Part shown: positions 23,520-32,700 of the stretch, piece after piece
Layout of the letters: each line of letters starts with the position of its first letter
How positions within the stretch are numbered: position 1 is the stretch's first letter
From: Candidatus Uhrbacteria bacterium CG10_big_fil_rev_8_21_14_0_10_48_16
Lineage (GTDB): Bacteria; Patescibacteriota; Patescibacteriia; UBA9934; GWF2-40-263
Assembly: GCA_002793515.1 (NCBI GenBank)
Contig: PFEU01000007.1
Location: forward strand, 35,713-87,326
Reading direction: 5' to 3'
Length of the DNA stretch: 51,614 nt
Program-made: the position numbers and the translations under genes
The notes under the pieces: model-generated
What the model was told of the DNA's origin: nothing
Seen by the model: only the letters and a program-made list of their open reading frames with translations
Databases searched by the model: none

Positions 23520-24031
23520 AATTCGCGTGTGACAAATCCCTGCTCAGAAATAGTAACCGATCGTGGAACGCCAAAAACCTCAAGGTCCACAGATCCGTAC
23601 ATGGAAGTCTGACCAGAATAACGAGTAAACACCACTTCATGATCATTTCCTGTCACTGGGGAAGATCCAGAAAAATCCACGGAGATGAGATCTATCTTGT
23701 CTGAAAAAGCGAATGATTGATCAAGAGAACTATTGCGGGTTGCATAACTAGCGCCCTGGAAAACAATTACTTCACTCAGGTTTCGTGTCACTTCATCATA
23801 CGGCAAATACACCCCCCAATCCCCTCCTTCTACTCCATCGCGTGCGCGTCGAGAAGCAGTCGTTAAAATATTTTCGAGGTAGGCATCCGATGGTCCGATG
23901 AATAATCGCTTAGACACTTGAGAAGCCCCTACCGCAGTAAATCCAAAAAGAACACTAAAAATCGCTATACTTACGAGAGCTTCCACAAGCGTAAAACCTT
24001 GATTCTTTTTAGAATGATCCAATGACTTCAT
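23516..24031 (-). CDS. Type IV pilus pseudopilin
   Basis: A 171-residue prepilin-like protein: leader MKSLDHSKKNQG then FTLVEALVSIAIFSVLFGF, with Glu at mature position 5. The outer domain of about 130 residues has no Cys and is Ser- and Thr-rich. The start overlaps the pilC end by 23 bases, and its stop overlaps the next pseudopilin start by four bases (ATGA). Such tight packing suggests a single operon running from pilB to the PilX-like gene. Confidence 0.88.
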   Translation of the reverse strand: MKSLDHSKKNQGFTLVEALVSIAIFSVLFGFTAVGASQVSKRLFIGPSDAYLENILTTASRRARDGVEGGDWGVYLPYDEVTRNLSEVIVFQGASYATRNSSLDQSFAFSDKIDLISVDFSGSSPVTGNDHEVVFTRYSGQTSMYGSVDLEVFGVPRSVTISEQGFVTREL

Positions 24032-25085
24032 AAATCGGGGTCATAACGGCAAGAGCTAATCCCCCCACCATCACACCAATAAATATCAGAAGGAATGGTT
24101 CAAGAAGCTGGGAGAGATTATCTGTCACATCAGAAACTTCCTGCTCGTAAAATTTTGCGAGATAAATAAGCATGTCCCCTAGTGACCCAGCCTGCTCCCC
24201 CACATAAATCACGTGTGTGGCCATAGAAGGAATGAGTCTTGGATGCATTTCAAGAACAGAAGAAAGATCATTTCCTAATTTTATGGCCTCTGTTAATTTA
24301 TCGAAAATATGCTTGTAATACACGTTATCCAGAACGTTCTGTGTAATGATCACAGCTTCATCAATCGGAATTCCGCTTTGAACCATCGTTCCAAGGGAAC
24401 GAGTAAATCGAGCCAAATTTACTTTCTTGGCGATCCCTCCAATAATAGGAACAAGAAGGATCATGCCATGAAGTGCTGGATCAAAAAATGAAATTTTACG
24501 AACCGTTCCAATCAACAATAGAAAACCAATAATACCAGCAACTGTAAGTATTCCGTGAGCAGAAACAAACGTCGCAACCGCAATCAATATCTTTGTGGCT
24601 AACGGAAGTTCCACGTCCAATGACTCGAACATATCGATCACATTTGGAAGGACGAACACAAAAATTCCAGCCGCAATAAGGAACGCAACGATAACAATAA
24701 TCATTGGATACATTAATGCCCCACGGATTTTTGAGTTCAACTCATATTCCTTCTCCATCTGACCCACAACGTTCAGAAGATTCCCCTGCAAATTTCCTGA
24801 TGATTCACCAGACGCTACGAGATTGATGAATAGCGGACTGAACACATGAGGAAACGCTGAGAGTCCTACGGCAAGTGTCTCTCCATGCTTCACGGTCATT
24901 GAAAGATGATCCAGAATTCTTTTCAAAGAACCTTTTGCTTGCTTGTTCAGGACGTCTACTGACTCATCGATCGCTAATCCGGCTCCAAGAAGAACCGAAA
25001 GATACTTCGCAAAGATAAGCTTATCTTTGCGTGAGAGCTGGACATTGAGTCTCAACCAAATGGCTTTAAGGGCATTCTCTCTCAT
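24009..25085 (-). CDS. pilC: Type IV pilus inner-membrane platform protein PilC/GspF
   Basis: A 358-residue polytopic platform protein that transmits motor force to the pilin. It has two tandem GspF domains of about 120 residues: the first around FAKYLSVLLGAGLAIDESVD and VASGESSGNLQGNL, the second around RFTRSLGTMVQSGIPIDEAV and VGEQAGSLGDMLIYLAKFYE. Membrane segments lie at about 148-170 (MIIVIVAFLIAAGIFVFVLP), 185-215 and 330-352. It is slightly shorter than the usual 400 residues because the N-terminus is trimmed. Two bases separate it from pilB, so translation is likely coupled. Confidence 0.96.
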   Translation of the reverse strand: MRENALKAIWLRLNVQLSRKDKLIFAKYLSVLLGAGLAIDESVDVLNKQAKGSLKRILDHLSMTVKHGETLAVGLSAFPHVFSPLFINLVASGESSGNLQGNLLNVVGQMEKEYELNSKIRGALMYPMIIVIVAFLIAAGIFVFVLPNVIDMFESLDVELPLATKILIAVATFVSAHGILTVAGIIGFLLLIGTVRKISFFDPALHGMILLVPIIGGIAKKVNLARFTRSLGTMVQSGIPIDEAVIITQNVLDNVYYKHIFDKLTEAIKLGNDLSSVLEMHPRLIPSMATHVIYVGEQAGSLGDMLIYLAKFYEQEVSDVTDNLSQLLEPFLLIFIGVMVGGLALAVMTPIYEVIGSF

Positions 25086-25087
25086 AC

Positions 25088-26368
25088 CTACTCTTTCATT
25101 ACACGAATAAGCTCTTCGATCGTTGTTTCTCCTTCACGAACTTTTTCAACCCCATTTTGAATCAATGTCGTCATCCCCTCTGCAACAGCCATGTCTTCGA
25201 TTTCCTGGCTACTCACACGCTTCACAATGAGTTTTTGAATCGCCTCCGTCACCTCCATCACTTCATAAATACCGACACGCCCTTTATAACCCGTGTTATT
25301 GCATTCAGCACACCCCGTCACTTCAATGAGTTGCAATTTTGTCTTCCCTTGAAAAAGGAGCTCCAATGTTTGTTCGTCCAAGCTCGCCTCCAAATCCGCT
25401 CGTGATCGCTCCTTCTTTTTTCGACACGCCTCACAGGCGCGACGCATGAGCCGTTGGGACACCGCTGCATTCAACGTCGAAGCAAGTAAAAAAGGTTCTA
25501 CCCCCATATCGAGCAAACGGGGAATCGTGGTTGCCGCATTATTTGTATGGAGTGTCGAAAGAAGTTTATGCCCAGTCAACGCGGCATTCACCGCAATTTG
25601 CGCTGTTTCTTCATCACGTATCTCCCCCACCATAATCACATCTGGATCTTGTCGAACAAGGGCACGAAGACCTTTTGCAAATGTGAGTTTTGCAGATGAG
25701 TCCACCTGACTCTGATTCACTCCTGAGATAAAAAACTCAACAGGGTCTTCAATGGTTGAGATATTAATAGATCGTTTATTGAGAATTTCGAGGATGGCGT
25801 AAATGGTTGTGGTTTTTCCTGAGCCTGTTGGTCCTGTGGTAAGAATCATCCCCCAAGGCTTATGAATGGCCCGAATAATGACATCGTAATCTTTCTTCTC
25901 AAATCCTAGTTGTTCAAGCGTGAGATTATGTGACTCACTTGATAATAGACGCAGTACCGCCTTCTCTCCGACATTGGTCGGCATCACAGAGGCTCGAACA
26001 TCTACGGTTCCTGTTGCCGTCGCAAAACTATCTCTTCCATCTTGCGGAGCTCGATGCTCGTCCGTCCGCATATGGGTCCGGATCTTTAACAAAGCAATAA
26101 TGCGATGATGCAGTTCATTGGGAATCGTGAAGTAATCATGCAATATGCCATCTATGCGCAAACGAATACGAGCTTCATCCTTATCTGGTTCAAGGTGAAT
26201 ATCAGAGGATCGAAACGCATGGGCAAATAACAACACTTCATCATACAATTTTGATGTCGCATTTCCTGATGTATCGGTGAGAGCCTTCTTGATGTCTTCA
26301 TCAATCCGTTCTCTTGTTTGTGCTTTGATGGGTTGCGTTATCTTGGAACCTTCTTTTTTCTTTGCCAT
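25088..26368 (-). CDS. pilB: Type IV pilus extension ATPase PilB/GspE
   Basis: A 426-residue hexameric ATPase that powers pilus assembly. Walker A GPTGSGKTTTIYAI (about residue 177), Asp box LEDPVEF-like IEDPVEFFISGVNQ, Walker B RQDPDVIMVGEIRDEETA and the His box ALTGHKLLSTLHTNNA are all intact. The zinc-binding tetracysteine CEAC...CAEC lies at about 315-365. It is short of the usual 550-570 residues because the N-terminal MshEN-type domain is missing; it starts near the N2 domain. A TATACT box ends eight bases before the ATG, so the mRNA is probably leaderless and starts here. Confidence 0.96.
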   Translation of the reverse strand: MAKKKEGSKITQPIKAQTRERIDEDIKKALTDTSGNATSKLYDEVLLFAHAFRSSDIHLEPDKDEARIRLRIDGILHDYFTIPNELHHRIIALLKIRTHMRTDEHRAPQDGRDSFATATGTVDVRASVMPTNVGEKAVLRLLSSESHNLTLEQLGFEKKDYDVIIRAIHKPWGMILTTGPTGSGKTTTIYAILEILNKRSINISTIEDPVEFFISGVNQSQVDSSAKLTFAKGLRALVRQDPDVIMVGEIRDEETAQIAVNAALTGHKLLSTLHTNNAATTIPRLLDMGVEPFLLASTLNAAVSQRLMRRACEACRKKKERSRADLEASLDEQTLELLFQGKTKLQLIEVTGCAECNNTGYKGRVGIYEVMEVTEAIQKLIVKRVSSQEIEDMAVAEGMTTLIQNGVEKVREGETTIEELIRVMKE

Positions 26369-26376
26369 ACGTCTCT

Positions 26377-26382
26377 AGTATA
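26377..26382 (-). promoter_or_regulatory. -10 box TATACT, eight bases before pilB
   Basis: Minus-strand TATACT ending eight bases before the start codon; another case of the leaderless layout. A weak -35 TTTCAG lies 17 bases upstream. Confidence 0.55.
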
Positions 26383-26409
26383 GCAATTCAAGACTCTTTC
26401 TGAAACAAA

Positions 26410-26433
26410 AAACACCGGGACAAGCCCGGTGTT
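26410..26433 (-). terminator. Terminator of the pilin gene
   Basis: AAACACCGGG/CCCGGTGTTT stem. It lies after the pilin stop and before the pilB promoter, so the pilin is probably transcribed separately from pilB-pilC. Confidence 0.82.
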
Positions 26434-26441
26434 TATCACGA

Positions 26442-26975
26442 TTATCGTGAAGCTGTAATTTCTGTTGTGGTCTGTTCATTTTCGCAGGATCGTACCGTCA
26501 CAATTCCATTTGAATCAACGGAGATCGTGTATCCTGATCCTTCGTTTCCTGAAGCACTTCCATCATCCCAAGTCACCACTCCGGCAGGGCTCACAGGCAT
26601 GGAGTCCATATATCCTCCAGTAACCAACCCGGCAATGTCTACACAACTCGTGTCAGCCGTCACGGCTGTTGTACAAGCTGTGTTGTTATCATCACATCCA
26701 GCAGCCATCGTAGCTCCATTTACCGCCATATACACACTGCCAGCCGTAAGTCCGGCGATAGATGCGAGATGATCCCCTCCATTATCTACTTGGTAGAGTT
26801 TCACCGCTGACAAAATTTCCTGAACGTCATTCTGTCGAACAGCGTCACGAGCCTGACCAAAACGTGTCGCTGGATCAAGAGCGACGAAGATGACCGCCAC
26901 GAGGATTCCAATAATGGCGATAACGACAAGAAGTTCAATGAGTGTGAACCCTTTTTCCTGAGTGAAGGATTTCAT
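26442..26975 (-). CDS. Major type IV pilin-like protein
   Basis: A 177-residue type IVa-like prepilin. The leader MKSFTQEKG is followed by FTLIELLVVIAIIGILVAVI, the standard N-terminal helix with Glu at mature position 5. Then ALDPATRFGQARDAVRQNDV and the variable outer domain follow, with Cys residues at CDDNNTACTTAV, TSCVDIAG and RSCENEQ that could form two disulphides. It is the best candidate for the main pilus subunit because of its canonical helix and its own terminator. No SD is clear before ATG 26975. Confidence 0.92.
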   Translation of the reverse strand: MKSFTQEKGFTLIELLVVIAIIGILVAVIFVALDPATRFGQARDAVRQNDVQEILSAVKLYQVDNGGDHLASIAGLTAGSVYMAVNGATMAAGCDDNNTACTTAVTADTSCVDIAGLVTGGYMDSMPVSPAGVVTWDDGSASGNEGSGYTISVDSNGIVTVRSCENEQTTTEITASR

Positions 26976-27071
26976 AGAAAAGATGATTACGTAAACTTAG
27001 AATTTATTACACATATAATAACACAATGTCAGAAATGTACTCGAATATCATCCACACCCTCATCCACAAAC

Positions 27072-28064
27072 TTACTCAATCAAATCCTCATCCTGTAATT
27101 TCTTCATGGATTGTGCCATAGAGATCATGCCTTGTTTCTTGCCCGTTTGAATAGCGGAGCGAATCGTTGGAAGATTATTTGTGCGAATGGCATTTTGCAC
27201 GGCCATACTACTTAAAAGGATCTCTCTTGCAGCCACGACCCCTCCCCCCTTTGCGGGTAAGAGCTGTTGGGCAACCACGATCTTGAGCGTGGCAGACAAC
27301 TGAACTAAAACCTGTTGTTGTGATGCCCCCTCAAAAACATTCACGATACGTTCTACCACCTCTGCGGCGTTTGGAGCATGTAAGGTTGAAATAACCAAGT
27401 GTCCCGTTTCTGCTGCAGTGAGAGCCAGTGAAATAGTCTCAGGATCACGCATCTCCCCCACAACAATGACGTCAGGATCTTGACGAAGGACATGTCGCAA
27501 CCCGAATTGGAAACTAGGGAAGTTAATTCCGAGCTGTCGTTGCTCAATAAGCGACTTGTCATTTTGAAATCGATACTCGATCGGATCCTCAAGGGTCACG
27601 ATATGTCTGGCGTGCCTTTGGTTGATGGCTTGAATAATCGCCGCCATGGTTGTTGATTTTCCAGATCCTGTTGGTCCACTGATGACCACAAATCCCGATT
27701 CCATGTCTGCGATCTCTAACAAGGCATCTTCGAAAAGCAGTTCCTCAGGGGTTGGAATCTTCGAAGGAATAAGGCGGATAGCAAGTCCCAGACCATTAGA
27801 TTGTTGATGGATGTTTACACGAATGTTCACATCCCCGACAGAGCTCCCTACATCAACATCTCCTGATTCTGCCAACTCTTTCAGCTGAACTTGAGTCAGA
27901 AGGGCATTAACAATTTTTTGAACGGAGGCATTCGTCAGTACGTCCTTTCCTAAAATCTGAATCTCACGATGCACGCGCATAACAGGAATAGCTCCTGCCA
28001 CAAGGTGTAGGTCCGATGCTTTGGCTTCCACAGCCAACTGTAAAAAGATTTTTAACTCCTCCAT
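27072..28064 (-). CDS. pilT: Type IV pilus retraction ATPase PilT
   Basis: A 330-residue hexameric ATPase that drives pilus retraction and twitching. N-terminal PilT domain with AKASDLHLVAGAIPVMRV (residues 14-31), Walker A GPTGSGKSTTMAAII (about 128), Asp box LEDPIEYRF, Walker B RQDPDVIVVGEMRDPETI and His box AAETGHLVISTLHAPNAAE. The C-terminal AIRTNNLPTIRSAIQTGKK corresponds to the retraction AIRNLIRE-type region in diverged form. Length is normal (about 340). A TATACT box ends nine bases before ATG 28064. With pilB, pilC and pilin nearby, the pilus is probably dynamic. Confidence 0.96.
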   Translation of the reverse strand: MEELKIFLQLAVEAKASDLHLVAGAIPVMRVHREIQILGKDVLTNASVQKIVNALLTQVQLKELAESGDVDVGSSVGDVNIRVNIHQQSNGLGLAIRLIPSKIPTPEELLFEDALLEIADMESGFVVISGPTGSGKSTTMAAIIQAINQRHARHIVTLEDPIEYRFQNDKSLIEQRQLGINFPSFQFGLRHVLRQDPDVIVVGEMRDPETISLALTAAETGHLVISTLHAPNAAEVVERIVNVFEGASQQQVLVQLSATLKIVVAQQLLPAKGGGVVAAREILLSSMAVQNAIRTNNLPTIRSAIQTGKKQGMISMAQSMKKLQDEDLIE

Positions 28065-28073
28065 AATGATTCA

Positions 28074-28079
28074 AGTATA
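28074..28079 (-). promoter_or_regulatory. -10 box TATACT, nine bases before pilT
   Basis: Minus-strand TATACT with nine bases to the ATG. No SD in between; leaderless layout. Confidence 0.55.
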
Positions 28080-28116
28080 GCAAAAATTCGTTAGATCTTC
28101 ATGTGCTCAAGGGCTC

Positions 28117-28145
28117 TTGATAAATATTCTGTATATTGATATAGT
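28117..28145 (+). promoter_or_regulatory. Promoter of the tRNA-Pro/tRNA-Gly unit: TTGATA - 17 - TATAGT
   Basis: -35 TTGATA (28117-28122), -10 TATAGT (28140-28145), 17-base spacing, directly before tRNA-Pro. Confidence 0.8.
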
Positions 28146-28156
28146 CTTGCCGTTAT

Positions 28157-28233
28157 CGGGATGTAGCTCAGTAGGCTAGAGCGCTTGGTTTGGGACCAAG
28201 AGGCCGCAGGTTCGAGCCCTGTCATCCCGACCA
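28157..28233 (+). tRNA. tRNA-Pro (UGG), CCA encoded
   Basis: Acceptor CGGGATG/CATCCCG, anticodon loop TTTGGGA (anticodon TGG), T-arm GGTTCGAGCCC and encoded CCA. 77 bases. Confidence 0.97.
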
Positions 28234-28235
28234 CA

Positions 28236-28311
28236 GCGGGTGTTGTATAATGGCTTATTATGTCAGCCTTCCAAGCTGAAGATGAGGGTTCGATTCCCTT
28301 CACCCGCTCCA
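28236..28311 (+). tRNA. tRNA-Gly (UCC), CCA encoded
   Basis: Acceptor GCGGGTG/CACCCGC, anticodon loop CTTCCAA (anticodon TCC), T-arm GGTTCGATTCC and encoded CCA. Two bases after tRNA-Pro. Confidence 0.97.
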
Positions 28312-28313
28312 CC

Positions 28314-28343
28314 AAAAAACCTCGGTTTCAACCGGGGTTTTTT
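28314..28343. terminator. Bidirectional terminator between the tRNAs and ruvC
   Basis: AAAAAACC-CGGTT / AACCG-GGTTTTTT with a two-base loop. Shared by the convergent tRNA and ruvC transcripts. Confidence 0.85.
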
Positions 28344-28354
28344 GTTTCAGCTTT

Positions 28355-28849
28355 TTACCATCTCTTTGTACTTGCCGTAATCGCCACAGCGAGGGCATCC
28401 GCCGCATCATCAGGCTTTGGAATTTTTGCCAGATCGAGAAGTTCTTTCACCATTCTTTGCATGGCCATCTTTCCCGCTTTTCCATCTCCTGTCACCGCCT
28501 TTTTGATCTGAGCCGGTGTGTATTCAACTAAGGGACAGCCTGCTTGCGCCGTCATCAGAAGCGCCACACCTCTGGCGTGTGCCACGTTCATGGCTGTGGT
28601 CGTATTCTTTCCGAAAAACAGTTTTTCGATCGCCACGACATCAGGTTGATGATGAACAAAAAGATCATGTAAATCATTTCCAAGATGAAGAAGTCGATTT
28701 TCAAACGCATCTCCTGCAAGCGTTGTTGCAACGCCATAATCCACTAACTGCATCTTGGACCCTTGCACATAAATAACACCAAACCCCATTCGACCGTAGC
28801 CTGGATCAAGTCCCATGATAAGTTTTCCCTCCATATCCTTAGATTTCAT
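28355..28849 (-). CDS. ruvC: Holliday junction endonuclease RuvC
   Basis: A 164-residue dimeric resolvase that cuts four-way DNA junctions. The acidic metal site can be read: Asp in IMGLDPGYGRMGFG (about residue 15), Glu in VVAIEKLFFGKN (about 75) and the C-terminal Asp in KPDDAADALAVAI (about 148-151). The DNA-contact loop VEYTPAQIKKAVTGDGKAGK is typical. Length matches the family. No ruvA or ruvB lies next to it. The start ATG 28849 has no clear SD and no obvious promoter; it is divergent from the DUF218 gene. Confidence 0.96.
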   Translation of the reverse strand: MKSKDMEGKLIMGLDPGYGRMGFGVIYVQGSKMQLVDYGVATTLAGDAFENRLLHLGNDLHDLFVHHQPDVVAIEKLFFGKNTTTAMNVAHARGVALLMTAQAGCPLVEYTPAQIKKAVTGDGKAGKMAMQRMVKELLDLAKIPKPDDAADALAVAITASTKRW

Positions 28850-28869
28850 GTATGTCTATTGCTTGCGTG

Positions 28870-28898
28870 TTGTGTCTGTATGAATGTCGAGCCATAAT
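28870..28898 (+). promoter_or_regulatory. Promoter of the DUF218 gene: TTGTGT - 17 - CATAAT
   Basis: -35 TTGTGT (28870-28875), -10 CATAAT (28893-28898), 17-base spacing; predicted leader of about 13 bases to ATG 28918. Confidence 0.6.
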
Positions 28899-28917
28899 AC
28901 GCACAAAGAATAACAAA

Positions 28918-29649
28918 ATGCCCACTATGAGACAACCGACTGCCCTCTTCATTATATGTGGCTATGGGGTGCCAAAAGACATGACGACAGACATAAACTA
29001 TCGCAGTTATTTAAACATTGCATTCAATTCGATCTATGCAACAGCAGGGAAGGATCCTGTCGACATCATTCTCTGTGGAGGACCAACCAATGGAACCCCT
29101 CCCTATGAACTAACGGAGGCGCACGTCATGAACACCTACATGCAAACTCACCTCCAGACCATTGAGAACTATGGTCAAAAGCTCAACTGGAATGTCCACT
29201 TGGAAGAACGCTCTCTTTCAACCCTTGAGAATCTTGTGTACGCAAAAGACCTCATTCAAGAAAAAGGACTCATGGGTGAGATCACGGTGTTCTGTGAAGA
29301 GACACGCTATCAGCGAAACAAAACCATCGGAGAGATCGTGTTTGGTTCACCTATCCATGTCCAATCTATCGATTTCGATGTTTCAAAAAATCGCTACCTC
29401 GATCCAGCACTGATTGAAAAGAAGGAGCTTACAGCAACGGAATCTGACATCTGGACGCTTGAGAATCAAGACCGACGTTCATCTCACCATGCATTCTACC
29501 AAGCAAAAATTGATTGGTTCCGTGAACAGGAAGCGCGAGGCATTCCTCATGTTGATGTGGTGCAAGAATGGTTCACAACGAAACTTTGGGATCTGACGAA
29601 AGAACTGATGCCAGACCATCCACTGCTTAAAAAGGAAGAGACTTCATAA
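28918..29649 (+). CDS. DUF218 (YdcF/SanA-like) family protein
   Basis: A 243-residue protein with a DUF218-type Rossmann-like fold: TALFIICGYG at the start, VDIILCGGPTNGTPPYELTE (the typical GG-x-x motif with polar residues), then HLEERSLSTLENLVYAKDLI (the ERS-x-S-T-x-E-N motif of the family) and ITVFCEETRYQRNKTI. Family members such as YdcF and SanA act in envelope biology; YdcF binds S-adenosylmethionine, but the reaction is unknown. No membrane anchor is visible, unlike SanA. ATG 28918 was chosen from the promoter position; ATG 28927 is also possible. The long frame upstream overlaps the promoter. Confidence 0.8.
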   Translation: MPTMRQPTALFIICGYGVPKDMTTDINYRSYLNIAFNSIYATAGKDPVDIILCGGPTNGTPPYELTEAHVMNTYMQTHLQTIENYGQKLNWNVHLEERSLSTLENLVYAKDLIQEKGLMGEITVFCEETRYQRNKTIGEIVFGSPIHVQSIDFDVSKNRYLDPALIEKKELTATESDIWTLENQDRRSSHHAFYQAKIDWFREQEARGIPHVDVVQEWFTTKLWDLTKELMPDHPLLKKEETS

Positions 29650-29651
29650 GC

Positions 29652-29705
29652 AAAAACCACCCTTCGAATCGGCCATCAGATGACCTTTCTCAGGGTGGTT
29701 TTTTG
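29652..29705. terminator. Bidirectional terminator between the DUF218 gene and rpoC
   Basis: Outer stem AAAAACCACCCT/AGGGTGGTTTTTT with a long, partly paired loop. It ends the convergent DUF218 and rpoBC transcripts. Confidence 0.85.
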
Positions 29706-29714
29706 TTGAACGAT

Positions 29715-32700
29715 TTAGAGTTCTTTCTGACTCTCTGATCCTTCGGCAACGATGGTATTGTCGGCAAAAGCTTGTTCTATTTCTCTATCAAGCTCTTTGG
29801 ACGCCCCCCTCTGCTTCCGAGATCCTTCTACATCTCCAATCAGCTCATACTCCATATCCTCGAATCCCGTTCCAGCTGGGATCAAACGTCCAATGATAAC
29901 GTTCTCCTTCAAACCTTCAAGACGATCAACCTTTCCGGTCACCGCAGCGTTAATAAGCACGCGTGCGGTCTCCTGGAAGGAAGCACTTGAAAGCCATGAA
30001 TCAGTCGACAATGAGATCTTCGTGATACCCAGGAACAATGGAGCAAACGTTGCTTCCTTTTGTCCCTTTTCAATAGGGTCATTTGCATCAAGGAAAGTCG
30101 CCTTCTCAATAATTTCTCCAGGCAAGAGATCTGTATCCCCTGGATCAACGACACGCACACGAGAGAACATCTGTCGGATGATAATCTCGATGTGCTTGTT
30201 GTTTACCTTCTGTCCCTGACTTGAGTAAATAAACTGAATTTCCTTCGAGAGATACTTTTGCACCGCATCTTGCCCTTTGAATTTGAACAAGATTTGAAGA
30301 TCAAGATGTCCATCTGTAATAGCGTCTCCAGCCAACACCTCATCCCCATCTTTAATATACAACGTATATCCAGGTGGAATGATGTACTCGCGAACCTTGG
30401 TGGTCTCGTAAACAACCGTTACAGTATTCTCCTTTTTAAGGCTGATGATTCCATCACCAGGAGAAAGAATTTCCTTTCCGCTTGATTTTCGTGCAAGCAC
30501 CTGACCAAGCTTTACCTTATCTCCTTCTTTCACAAAGAGCTCACCCGTTTTTCCATACAACTGAGTCTCTTCTTCTACTCCTTCGTAAGAGATTTGTACG
30601 GTCTTCTGACCCGGACGCATGTCGAGAATCTGTTTTCCTGTTCCGGCTTGGACGATTTCTCGTTGAGCGGTCTCTACTTTCGCCTTTCCAGAGACTTCGG
30701 CCATGATGGCTTTCTGCTTTGGATTTCGAGCCTCGAACAGTTCCTCAACACGAGGAAGTCCTTGTGTGATGTCTTTTCCAGCGACTCCTCCCGTATGGAA
30801 GGTACGCATCGTCAGCTGTGTTCCAGGCTCTCCAATAGACTGCGCTGCCATGATCCCCACACTGGTTCCAAGCTTTGCAAGTTTATTGTAGGCAAGATCG
30901 TATCCGTAACACTTCTGACACACCCCTCGACGCAGATGACAGGTCATCACTGATCGGACGTGCACTTCATCAAGTTCTTTTCCAGATTCTTCAATCGCAC
31001 GAATATGTTCTTCCGTAATCAACTGACCAGCTTCTACAATCACCTTTCGTCCGCCTGGCTTTTTCACTTCTGATAAGGCAAATCGACCAAGAACACGCAC
31101 CAAGAGAGGTTCGCCGATTTCTTCAGACTCTTCACGCGTCAAAACCACTCCCTTATCATCTCCACAATCTTCGGTGCGGACAATCACGTCTTGAGCCACA
31201 TCGACGAGACGACGTGTAAGGTACCCAGCGTTCGCTGTACGAAGAGCTGTATCGGTAAGCCCCTTACGCACTCCGTGAGAAGAGATGAAGAACTCCAGCA
31301 CATCGTATCCTTCTTTAAAGGAAGACTTCACCGGCAGTTCGATAATGTCTCCAGATGGGTTGGCCACAAGTCCCTTCATACCCACCATCTGTGTCATCTG
31401 ACCCCATGATCCACGGGCACCAGACTCGATCATCGTATAGGCTGGGTTATCTTTTGGAAGAGCCTTTTTCGCTTCTGCGGCAATCTTGTCCTTAATCTCA
31501 TTCCAAACCTTCACGATAGAAGAGTGACGTTCACTCGATGTGAGAAGTCCTTGGGCAAAGTAGTCTTCCACCTCACGAATACGCGCATCTCCTTCAGAAA
31601 GCAGAACTTGCTTGTCTGGCATGTCTGGAAGGTTTGCCATTCCCCATGAGTATCCAGCACGTGTTGAGTACTTAAATCCAATTTCTTTCAAACGATCAAG
31701 GAAGACCGCCGTCTTTTCAGAACCATGAAGCTCGAGATAGAACTTTACGATGTTCGCTAGTTCTTTCTTTCCCATCACCTGGTTCTTAAACTCAATCTCT
31801 TCAGGGAACTGAAGGTTCACGAGAAGTCGTCCAGGGGTGGTAATGATGGTTTCCCCATCCTTCAAACGCACCGCAATCCACTCACGCAATCCAATTCTTC
31901 CAAGTTGTTCTGTATACAAGGCGTCCGTTTCATTTGCAAAGGCCATGAGTCCTTCTTTTGACTCCGGCATAGGCGTGACATCCATCGTAAGGAAGAAGAT
32001 TCCCCACGCAATATCCTTTCCAGGAGTTGCCACAGGTCCACCGAACGCTGGCTTCAACAGGTTCTTGGTTGAAAGCATGATCTCTCGAGCTTCTGCACGA
32101 GCTTCTTCCGTCAAAGGAACATGAACGGCCATCTGGTCTCCATCAAAGTCCGCGTTGTACGCATCACAGACGAGTGGATGGAGCTGAATAGCCTTTCCTT
32201 CAATCAACTTAGGATGGAACGCTTGGATACCAAGACGGTGAAGGGTTGGAGCACGGTTCAAGAGCACAAAGGCATCCGTCGTTACTTCTTCCAAGATGTC
32301 CCAGGTTTCAGGTCGATCACTTTCGATGAAACGGTTTGCGGAACGAATGTTGTGAACGTACTCACGATCAATCAGTTTTGAGATCACAAATGGCTTAAAG
32401 AGTTCAAGAGCCATCTTCTTTGGAATTCCACACTGATCAAGACTCAAGTGAGGACCCACTACAATCACGGATCGACCTGAATAGTCGACACGTTTTCCGA
32501 GCAAGTTCTGTCGGAAACGTCCCTGCTTTCCTTTAAGCTGGTCCGCCAAAGACTTCAACTGTCGCTTCTTTCCTGTTGCAGCAATAACCGTCTTACTGTG
32601 TCGCGCGGAGTTATCAATAAGGGCATCAACCGCCTCCTGCAACATGCGTTTCTCATTTCGAGAAATCACTTCTGGCGCATGGAGATCGAACAATCGTTTC